The position numbers and the translations under genes were made by a program. A stretch of 64,000 nucleotides of DNA from Acidobacteriota bacterium (GTDB lineage Bacteria > Acidobacteriota > Blastocatellia > Pyrinomonadales > Pyrinomonadaceae). The stretch covers positions 124,001 through 188,000 of the forward strand of contig JADKBM010000011.1 of the NCBI GenBank assembly GCA_016715115.1, in the 5' to 3' direction. The notes below the pieces were generated by a model, which was not told the origin of the DNA, ran no database searches, and worked only from the letters and a program-made list of their open reading frames with translations. This document shows positions 45,273 through 52,645 of this stretch, in pieces (the first letter of the stretch is position 1; the number at the start of each line of letters is the position of its first letter).

Positions 45273-48200
45273 ATGATCCAAATTATGATTTTCCGCAAGA
45301 ACCCCAGGCCAACGGTCTTGTTGCTGCTCCTTTTGGCTTTTGCCTGCATTGCGTTCGGACAGACGCCGGCGCCGGGCGGTCCCGGTGACGACGCCCAGTG
45401 GGCGACCGCCGGAAAGCAGGGCGTCGGGACATCGGCAAGCCTCGAATCGAAAGTCTGGTTCACGCTCGCCCAAGGCGTGATGACCGAGGTCTATTATCCG
45501 GACGTGACGGTCGCGAACATTCATTTGCTGCAGTTCGTCGTCGTCGATCCGAAAACGAAGAAGGTCGAAACCGAGCAGGATGATGCGGTTCATCAGGTCA
45601 AAGTTCTGCGGGTCGATTCACTCAGTTTTCAACAGGTAAACACGTCAAAATCGGGGAATTGGAAGATCACCAAGACGTACACGACGGATCCCGTGAACAA
45701 CTCGGTTCTGATCGATGTCAGATTCGAGACCAGGATCAAGGGGCTGCGGCTCTATTTTCAATTCGATCCGTCGATCAAAAACTCGGGGATGAAAGACAAG
45801 GGATATGGGCCGCTGATGCAGCTCAAGGTCGATATCGAAGCCGAACGGACCAGCGCCACAAATGGCGGCGTCAAGACCACGAGACGTTCCGGTTCGGGAA
45901 CGGTGAGTTCGGGATTCGGCGTCGAGGACGACGGCATTGCGGCGGCCTTGTATTTTACGAGCGACGTCGAGGAATGGATCAGCGGATACAAAGGGAAGAG
46001 CGACGGGCTCGACCAGCTTCGAAAAAACGGCAGGATCGTTGATTCCTACAGTGAAGCGACGAGCGGCAACGTCGTTCAGATGGGCCGAATTATGAAGCCC
46101 GAACGCTTCACGACGATACTCTCGTTTGGTGACGATGTTCTGAAAGCGTCGGTCGCGGCCTCCGGATCAATGAAAAAGGGCTTCGACGGTTGTTTGGCCG
46201 AGTATGAACGGGGCTGGTCGGACTATGTCGCGACCATCAAAAAGGTAGAGCCGAGATATCAGCCGCAATTCAATATGGCGGCGATGATGCTCAAGGCGCA
46301 CGAGGACAAGACGGTCCGCGGGGCGAACATCGCGTCGCTGACGGTTCCGTGGGGCGGCGGAGCGAACGCCAACGAGAACAATATCGGCGGCTATCATCTG
46401 ATCTGGTCGCGGGATCTTTACCAGGTGGCGACCGCCTTTATGGCGCTCGGCGACCGTGATGCCGCGGTCCGTGCGGTCAATTTCCTTTTCAAGGTCCAGC
46501 AGAAAGCCGACGGCAGTTTTCCGCAGAATTCTTATCTCGACGGACGCCCGTTTTGGGAATCGCTGCAGTTGGACGAGGTCGCTTATCCGTTGATCCTCGC
46601 TCACGAACTGGGACTAAACGACAAATCGACGTACGAAAATCACGTCAAGAAGGCGGCCGATTTCATCGTCAGGAACGGGCCGGCAACGCCGCAGGAACGT
46701 TGGGAAGAGGAGTCGGGCTATTCGCCTTCGACGATCGCGGCCGAGATCGCCGGACTCGTCTGCGCCGCCGAGATAGCGCGCAAGAACGGCGACGAAGCAT
46801 CGGCGACGATCTATCTCGCGACGGCCGACGATTGGGCGAGGAAGGTCGAGATGTGGACGGCGACGACGAACGGAAAATACGGCGACGGCAATTACTATCT
46901 ACGGATCACGCAAGGCAAACCCGATTCGGGCAACCAGCTCGAACTCAACAACGGCGCCGGATTCTTCGACGAACGGGAGATCGTCGACGCCGGATTCCTC
47001 GAACTCGTGCGGCTCGGCATCAAGTCGCCCGACGACCCTCTGATCGCGAAGTCGTTGAAAGTGATCGACGATGTGATCCGCGTCAAAACGCCGAATGGCG
47101 ACGGATTCTACCGCTACAATAACGACGGTTATGGCGAAATGGACGACGGCCGTCGCTGGAATTGGGACGGAAAATACACCGGAAAAGGCCGGCTCTGGAC
47201 GCTTCTCAGCGGCGAGCGCGGCCAGTATGAACTCGCCGTTTCCGCATTGAATCCGAGATCCCGATCGGCAGATCCGAAAACACGGCTCGACGCAATGCTC
47301 GCGTTCGCCAATGACGGCCTGATGATCCCCGAGCAGATCTGGGATAAGGCCAAAACCCCGGCGAAGATCGACAAGCAGTTTGTGCCCGAACTCAAGTTTG
47401 GCGAAGGCACCGGATCCGCGACGCCGCTCGCTTGGTCGATGGCGCAGTTCATTCGCCTGGCGGTGAATCTGAAGGAGGGTAGGAATCTCGATACTCCGAA
47501 GGTGGTTTACGATCGATATGCAAAGGATGGCATACCTGGACAAGCCAGTGAATTCGGCGGAACCGATGAGGATTTCATTCTGCCGGTCAAGGCGGGGGAG
47601 ACATTCACCTTTTCCCGAAACGCTCCGAAAGGAACGAAAGTCGGTTACCTTCTGAAGGGGAAGTCGTACTTGATCGAAGCCGGCGATGATCAAAAATTCA
47701 CGGTCAACGTTCTGGCGCCCGACACGCCGGAAATCGTCGTTGTCGGCATCAAATTGCCGAACGGCGCGACGGCCTTCGAACGCGTCAAGGTCATATCCGC
47801 CGACAAAATAAAGCCGCAGGAGTTTTCCGCTGACCTGATCAACAAAATCAAAGTCGCCACATCGTCCCCGTTGATCGAAGATGGAAAGGTGATCTTCTTT
47901 TATCGCGGCCAAGCGAAGCGCGTCTCGATCGCCGGAGATTTTTCCGGGTGGAGTCCGCGAACCCAATTGCAGCCGATCGACAAAGATCTGTTTGCCGTCC
48001 GGATGGAGTTCGCTCCCGGGACCCGCGCCGAATACAAATTGAGCGTCGACGGCAAATCTGGGATCGACGAACTGAATCCGCAAAAGATCGACAACGGGGT
48101 CGGAAGTGAAAATTCGATTTTCGCAATGTCCGGATACAAGCCAACCGAATGGGCGAATTGGCAGGGTATGACAAAAGCCGCGATCGTGAGCGAACGAATA

Positions 48201-48821
48201 GGTGATCGCGAAGTTTCGGTCTATGTCCCGGACGGCCTCAACGACCGGGCTTTGCCGGTTCTCTATCTCAATGACGGCAGTGATTACGCGAAACGCGGCG
48301 AAGCGATCGCGATCCAGCGCAACCTCGTAAAAGCGGGCAAGGTCAAGCCCTTCATTATCGTGTTTCTCGATCCGAAGGACCGGACGAAAGAATACTGGGC
48401 AAGCGACGAATATGCGAAATTCGTCGCCGAAGATGTCGTCTCCGTGATCGACGCCAAATACAACACGATCAGAACTCGCGACGCAAGAGCAGTTTTGGGT
48501 GCGTCGTTGGGCGGGGTCACCAGCTTCTGGATCGGTCTGAAGTATCCCGGAACATTTTCCCGGACCGGAGGACAGTCGAGTTCGTTTTGGGTCGACGACG
48601 AACGAGTTGTCACGGCCTTGGGGAAACTGGACCCGTCGGCGAACAAATTCACGTTTTATCTCGACGACGGCATCCTCGAGGGCTCCGAAGACTCGCGGCG
48701 GGTGAATGTCTTGCTTCGCGGCAAGGGCTTTAAGGTAACCTACGTCGAGGGGCAAACGGGTCATAATTGGACCGCTTGGCGAGATCGGCTCGCCGACGCC
48801 TTTGTTGCTTTAATGAATTAA
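45273..48821 (+). CDS. Secreted GH15 glucoamylase fused to a CBM48-like module and an esterase domain
   Basis: About 1182 residues from ATG 45273 (GAGAG eight bases before); signal peptide VLLLLLLAFACIAFG. Residues of about 30-290 are the GH15 N-terminal beta domain (GTSASLESKVWFTLAQGVMTEVYYPD). The alpha/alpha barrel to about 720 has IWSRDLYQVATAFMALGD, the general-acid region W477-E480 in ERWEEESGYSP, the probable base E687 in MIPEQIWD, and TPLAWSMAQFIRLA. About 870-950 is a CBM48/AMPK-like sandwich (KRVSIAGDFSGWSPRTQLQ). About 970-1182 is an alpha/beta-hydrolase esterase of the Fes/esterase D type: S1078 in GASLGG, H1164 in GQTGHNW. It would release glucose from starch ends; the esterase may remove acyl groups or act on other esters. 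The domain union is unusual. Confidence 0.9.
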   Translation: MIQIMIFRKNPRPTVLLLLLLAFACIAFGQTPAPGGPGDDAQWATAGKQGVGTSASLESKVWFTLAQGVMTEVYYPDVTVANIHLLQFVVVDPKTKKVETEQDDAVHQVKVLRVDSLSFQQVNTSKSGNWKITKTYTTDPVNNSVLIDVRFETRIKGLRLYFQFDPSIKNSGMKDKGYGPLMQLKVDIEAERTSATNGGVKTTRRSGSGTVSSGFGVEDDGIAAALYFTSDVEEWISGYKGKSDGLDQLRKNGRIVDSYSEATSGNVVQMGRIMKPERFTTILSFGDDVLKASVAASGSMKKGFDGCLAEYERGWSDYVATIKKVEPRYQPQFNMAAMMLKAHEDKTVRGANIASLTVPWGGGANANENNIGGYHLIWSRDLYQVATAFMALGDRDAAVRAVNFLFKVQQKADGSFPQNSYLDGRPFWESLQLDEVAYPLILAHELGLNDKSTYENHVKKAADFIVRNGPATPQERWEEESGYSPSTIAAEIAGLVCAAEIARKNGDEASATIYLATADDWARKVEMWTATTNGKYGDGNYYLRITQGKPDSGNQLELNNGAGFFDEREIVDAGFLELVRLGIKSPDDPLIAKSLKVIDDVIRVKTPNGDGFYRYNNDGYGEMDDGRRWNWDGKYTGKGRLWTLLSGERGQYELAVSALNPRSRSADPKTRLDAMLAFANDGLMIPEQIWDKAKTPAKIDKQFVPELKFGEGTGSATPLAWSMAQFIRLAVNLKEGRNLDTPKVVYDRYAKDGIPGQASEFGGTDEDFILPVKAGETFTFSRNAPKGTKVGYLLKGKSYLIEAGDDQKFTVNVLAPDTPEIVVVGIKLPNGATAFERVKVISADKIKPQEFSADLINKIKVATSSPLIEDGKVIFFYRGQAKRVSIAGDFSGWSPRTQLQPIDKDLFAVRMEFAPGTRAEYKLSVDGKSGIDELNPQKIDNGVGSENSIFAMSGYKPTEWANWQGMTKAAIVSERIGDREVSVYVPDGLNDRALPVLYLNDGSDYAKRGEAIAIQRNLVKAGKVKPFIIVFLDPKDRTKEYWASDEYAKFVAEDVVSVIDAKYNTIRTRDARAVLGASLGGVTSFWIGLKYPGTFSRTGGQSSSFWVDDERVVTALGKLDPSANKFTFYLDDGILEGSEDSRRVNVLLRGKGFKVTYVEGQTGHNWTAWRDRLADAFVALMN

Positions 48822-48902
48822 GTTAGAATCATTCGCGTCAAGAATTGCAGATTCTTCTGGTTTCGCTTCTCAAGTCTTGAAATCCATTACAAAACCGAAA
48901 AA

Positions 48903-49847
48903 ATGAAAAAGGTCGCATTGGCCTGCGATTTAGGCGGAACAAATTTGAGAATGGCGGCTGTCGAGCAGGACGGACGGATACTCTTCCGCACGAAGCGCGA
49001 CACACCGAAATCTGACCGGGCCGACGCAATCGTTCGAACGATGGTCGATTCGGCCAACGAATGCCGGAGCGCGATCGGCGATTCAGTCGAGATCGTCGCG
49101 CTTGCCGCCGCGGTGCCGGCGACCGTCAACGTTGCAAAGGGCGTGATGATGAAGGCGCCGAACCTGCCGAGCCTCGATGGCTTTCGGATGGTCGCGGCGG
49201 TGGAAAGCGAACTGAACATCCGAACATTGATCGAGAACGACGCGACCTCCGCCGCGCTAGGGGAATCGTGGCTCGGCGCATCGATGGGTTACGAGAATTC
49301 GATTATGGTGACGCTTGGGACCGGCGTCGGTGGCGGAATCATTATCAACGGCGTGCCGCTCCGTGGGCCTGACGGGACCGGCGGAGAGATCGGCCATATC
49401 TGCGTCGAACCGTTCGGAGCGCCTTGCGGGTGCGGCGCGCGCGGATGCGTCGAACAGTATTCGTCGGCCACGGCGGTCGTGCGTCTCACGCGCGATCTCG
49501 AAAACCAATATCCGAAGTCGGTCTTGCAGAACAAGTCCGGCTTGAGTTCGCTCGACATTTATGAAGCAGGAAAGGTCGGAGACGAACTGGCGCTCGAGGT
49601 TTTCCGTCAAATGGGCTTTTATCTCGGCATCGCGCTTGCAGACCTTATCAACGTTCTGAATCCCGAAGTGATCGTCATCGGTGGCGGAGCGAGTGCCGGT
49701 TGGGATCTTTTCATCGAACACGTCCGCGATCAGATCTCGGACCGCGCGTTTCGCGAACCGGCGATGCGCGCCAAGATCGTTCGCGCGACTCTGGGCGACG
49801 ACGCCGGTCTGCTTGGCGCGGCGAGACTAGCGTTTGGCATTTCTTGA
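48903..49847 (+). CDS. ROK-family glucokinase
   Basis: 314 residues without DNA-binding domain. ATP motif ALACDLGGTNLRMAAVEQDG, sugar-binding region IENDATSAALGESWLGA, LGTGVGGGIIINGVPLRGPDGTGGEIGHICVE, and the zinc site CGCGARGCVEQYSSA. It phosphorylates glucose (or a close hexose) in the cytoplasm with ATP. It closes the alpha-glucan locus and so links released glucose to glycolysis. The ribosome-binding site is poor; it follows the glucoamylase gene by 80 bases and may be co-transcribed. Confidence 0.92.
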   Translation: MKKVALACDLGGTNLRMAAVEQDGRILFRTKRDTPKSDRADAIVRTMVDSANECRSAIGDSVEIVALAAAVPATVNVAKGVMMKAPNLPSLDGFRMVAAVESELNIRTLIENDATSAALGESWLGASMGYENSIMVTLGTGVGGGIIINGVPLRGPDGTGGEIGHICVEPFGAPCGCGARGCVEQYSSATAVVRLTRDLENQYPKSVLQNKSGLSSLDIYEAGKVGDELALEVFRQMGFYLGIALADLINVLNPEVIVIGGGASAGWDLFIEHVRDQISDRAFREPAMRAKIVRATLGDDAGLLGAARLAFGIS

Positions 49848-49931
49848 TTTCACGCGATTGTTTACAATTTCGCGAATAAAACATAAAATCAAGCCGTAGT
49901 TTCTCGATAAGCCCTGACAAATACAACGATT

Positions 49932-50339
49932 ATGGACGTTTACCACAAAGTATTGGCGAAACTCCTTGAAGCGACCGGTGGACGCGAGTCGGAAAAGGTC
50001 GACATCAAGGAGTTGGTTAAGAAAGAAGGATTTCTTTCGAGTTATCCGGATATTTTTCAACATTTGAGCCGCCAGAGCTGGATCGCCGAAACGCCGCGAC
50101 CGGACGTTGTACGCATCACGCATTGGGGTATCACCGAGGCCAAGAAATCGACGGGCGCGGGTGCTGATTCGGGTCAGGCCGCCAAGCGTGAGACGACGCG
50201 CGTTATCTCGGAGGCGCGCGAGTTGATAGGCATTCTCGAAGCGATGTCCGACGAGGTTACGAGTGAAGGGATCGCAAAAGCTGAAAAATCCGCCGAGTCG
50301 ATCGCCTCCGGTATCCGCAAGTTAAGGGAAAGCGTTTAG
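49932..50339 (+). CDS. Small protein of unknown function, possible winged-helix
   Basis: 135 residues without signal peptide. The first half (VYHKVLAKLLEATGGRESEKVDIKELVKKEGFLSSYPDIFQHLSRQSWIAE) has the helix pattern of a winged helix and ends in VRITHWGITEAKKS. The second half is a helical, charged region (RVISEARELIGILEAMSDE and KAEKSAESIASGIRKLRE), probably coiled coil. It stands directly before rimP-nusA-infB, separated by a hairpin. Function unknown; DNA or RNA binding is a guess from the fold impression. Confidence 0.7.
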   Translation: MDVYHKVLAKLLEATGGRESEKVDIKELVKKEGFLSSYPDIFQHLSRQSWIAETPRPDVVRITHWGITEAKKSTGAGADSGQAAKRETTRVISEARELIGILEAMSDEVTSEGIAKAEKSAESIASGIRKLRESV

Positions 50340-50420
50340 TTCGGATCGAAGTCAACGCTTGCCATCCAACTAACAAATTGTGTATGATTGTCGTTTCCTG
50401 CGATGCGTGGGAGCGTGTCA

Positions 50421-50446
50421 AGTGGGTTTCGCGCCCACTTTTTATT
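50421..50446 (+). terminator. Hairpin with T-run before rimP (terminator or attenuator)
   Basis: AGTGGG (50421-50426) pairs with CCCACT (50434-50439) around TTTCGCG and is followed by TTTTATTTT. It lies 24 bases before the rimP start. It either ends the upstream transcript or attenuates the rimP-nusA-infB operon, whose product NusA promotes pausing at such sites. Confidence 0.65.
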
Positions 50447-50462
50447 TTGCGCGAAAGTCTTT

Positions 50463-50948
50463 ATGGGCCAGTTTTCGATTGAAGCAAAGCTCCGCGAAGC
50501 CGCATTGACTGTTGCGGAGAAGAATGGTCTCGAACTTGTCCACGCCGAGAAACTCGGCGCCGGAAAGGCTTTGACGGTTCGGGTCTTTATCGACAAATCC
50601 GGTGGAGTGTCGCACGAAGACTGCGCGACATTCAGTCGCGAATTCGGCGAATTGCTCGACGAACAAGACCTGATCCCGACGGCTTATTTGCTCGAAGTTT
50701 CGTCCCCGGGGCTCGAACGCGAGCTTTACTGCCTTGCGGATTTTGAAAAATATGCCGGAAGCTTGGCGAAAGTTAAGACGAAAACGCCGATCGGCGGTCA
50801 GAAGAACTTTCGCGGACGCATCGCGCGGGTCGAAGACGGGACGGTCTATTTCGAAGACAAAACGCGCGGCTCCATAAGTTTTCAGTATGAATCCGTCAGC
50901 AAGGCGAATCTCGAAATAGACTTGGATGAGGAATTGAAGAGACAGTAA
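50463..50948 (+). CDS. rimP: Ribosome maturation factor RimP
   Basis: 161 residues from ATG 50463; a longer frame from 50388 would run through the hairpin. N-terminal domain LREAALTVAEKNGLELVHAEKLGAGKALTVRVFIDKSGGVSHEDCATFSREFGELLDEQDLIPTAYLLEVSSPGLER with the family hallmark EVSSPGLER, then the SH3-like C-terminal domain (FRGRIARVEDGTVYFEDK). It helps 30S subunit maturation. First gene of the classic rimP-nusA-infB-rbfA order. Confidence 0.96.
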   Translation: MGQFSIEAKLREAALTVAEKNGLELVHAEKLGAGKALTVRVFIDKSGGVSHEDCATFSREFGELLDEQDLIPTAYLLEVSSPGLERELYCLADFEKYAGSLAKVKTKTPIGGQKNFRGRIARVEDGTVYFEDKTRGSISFQYESVSKANLEIDLDEELKRQ

Positions 50949-51053
50949 TTGTTGATCTCAGATCGTTAACGGTTCGGATCTCGAAGGTCGAACGAAGTTT
51001 CAGAATCCCGAAGCAATTAACGATCAACCATTATCCATTAGCAAACGAAGTTT

Positions 51054-52556
51054 ATGACATCAACTATCGGACAGAATATCGACATCCTCTGCAGCGAGCA
51101 CGGCCTCGACCGCGAACTGATCATCGAAGCGATGAAAGAGGCCGTCAAGGCGGCGGCGCGCAAGCAGTTCAAGAATCTCGACCGGAACGGCGACAATATT
51201 CAAGTCGAATGGAACAACGACGACGGCGACGTCGAGATCTCGGTTACAAAGACCGTCGTTGAGAAATCCCAGGATCCGCTCGAATTGTCGCTTGACGAGG
51301 CCATCGAAATGACCGGCGACGACGAGATTGAGATCGGCGATATGCTGCTCATTCCGCTGTCGCGCGATGAACTGGGCCGCATCGCCGCTCAGACCGCGAA
51401 ACAGATCCTCGTTCAGAAGGTACGCGAAGCGGTCCGTGAAAAAGTTTACGAAGAGTACATCGATCGCAAGGGCGAATTGATCAACGGCACCGTCAAGCGG
51501 TTCGAGCGCGGCGATATGATCATTGACCTCGGCAACAACCTCGAAGCGAGTTTGCCTAAAAAGGAGCAGGTCCGGAACGAGAACTGGAATCAAGGGGAAC
51601 GGATCCGGGTCGTGATTGTCGAGATCACGAAAGAGAACAAGGGGCAGCAGATCATTGTTTCGCGTACGTCGGCCGAACTCCTCAAACGTTTGTTCGAAAT
51701 GGAAGTTCCGGAGATCTATGACGATACGGTCGTCATCAAGTCGGCTGTCCGTGAGCCGGGCGACCGCGCGAAGATCGCAGTTACGTCGAACGAAAAGGAC
51801 GTCGATCCGGTCGGCGCGTGCGTCGGTATGAAGGGCTCGCGCGTTCAGTCCATCATCAAGGAACTCCGCGGCGAGAAGATCGACATCATCGAGTGGTCGG
51901 AGGAGCCTTCGGTCTTCGCCGCGAACGCTCTGTCGCCGGCGAAAGTCAGCCAGGTGCGCATCATCGATATCAATCGGCGAATAATGGACGTGATCGTCAC
52001 CGAAGATCAGCTTTCGCTCGCGATCGGCAAAAAGGGCCAGAACGTCCGTTTGGCGACGCGGCTTGTCGGCTGGGATATCAATATCATCTCGGAAGACGTC
52101 ATCAAGAAAGAGATCGCGAAACAAATGGGCAAGATGATGGCTTCGGGCGAAGCGGTTCCGATCACGGCGCTTGAGGGCGTATCGAACGCGCAAGCCGAAG
52201 ATCTGAAGGAAAAGGGAATCACCGATGTCGAAGCGCTCGCGGCGGCGACGGTCGACGACCTCGTCGACTTCCTTGATATCAGCTTGGACGAAGCCGAAAG
52301 CATTCTCGCGGCTGCGGCGGCGATCGTCGAGGCGAAGAATCAGCAGGCCGAAGAGCCGGTTACGGACGAAGCTGTCGAGGGATCCGGGGAACCGGCCGCT
52401 GAGGGTGAAGCCATTGCGGAATCGACGGCCGAGGATGAAGCCATTGCGGAACCGACGGCTGAGGATGAAGCGACCGCGGAACCGATGGCCGAAACGCCGG
52501 TTGTGGATGAAGCGGCTGCTGAGAGCGACGCGACTAAAGGCGATGAACACGTTTAG
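51054..52556 (+). CDS. nusA: Transcription termination/antitermination factor NusA
   Basis: 500 residues. N-terminal RNA-polymerase-binding domain (REL-IIEAMKEAVKAAARKQF), S1 domain (LINGTVKRFERGDMIIDLGNNLEASLPKKEQV), two KH domains (VGACVGMKGSRVQSIIKELRGEKIDIIEW, LAIGKKGQNVRLATRLVGWDINI), then an HhH-like segment (SNAQAEDLKEKGITDVEAL). The last 90 residues are an acidic, low-complexity tail with a ten-residue repeat of the type EAIAEPTAED, three to four times. The tail is unlikely to be folded. Operon gene between rimP and infB. Confidence 0.97.
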   Translation: MTSTIGQNIDILCSEHGLDRELIIEAMKEAVKAAARKQFKNLDRNGDNIQVEWNNDDGDVEISVTKTVVEKSQDPLELSLDEAIEMTGDDEIEIGDMLLIPLSRDELGRIAAQTAKQILVQKVREAVREKVYEEYIDRKGELINGTVKRFERGDMIIDLGNNLEASLPKKEQVRNENWNQGERIRVVIVEITKENKGQQIIVSRTSAELLKRLFEMEVPEIYDDTVVIKSAVREPGDRAKIAVTSNEKDVDPVGACVGMKGSRVQSIIKELRGEKIDIIEWSEEPSVFAANALSPAKVSQVRIIDINRRIMDVIVTEDQLSLAIGKKGQNVRLATRLVGWDINIISEDVIKKEIAKQMGKMMASGEAVPITALEGVSNAQAEDLKEKGITDVEALAAATVDDLVDFLDISLDEAESILAAAAAIVEAKNQQAEEPVTDEAVEGSGEPAAEGEAIAESTAEDEAIAEPTAEDEATAEPMAETPVVDEAAAESDATKGDEHV

Positions 52557-52645
52557 TTGACCGCCGGGAGTGGCGGCGCTGTTGTGGGTTGAAGATGCGG
52601 CTTCGGGGAAGTTCGGGGAGTCCGCAGATTGGGTAAAAGGAAATT

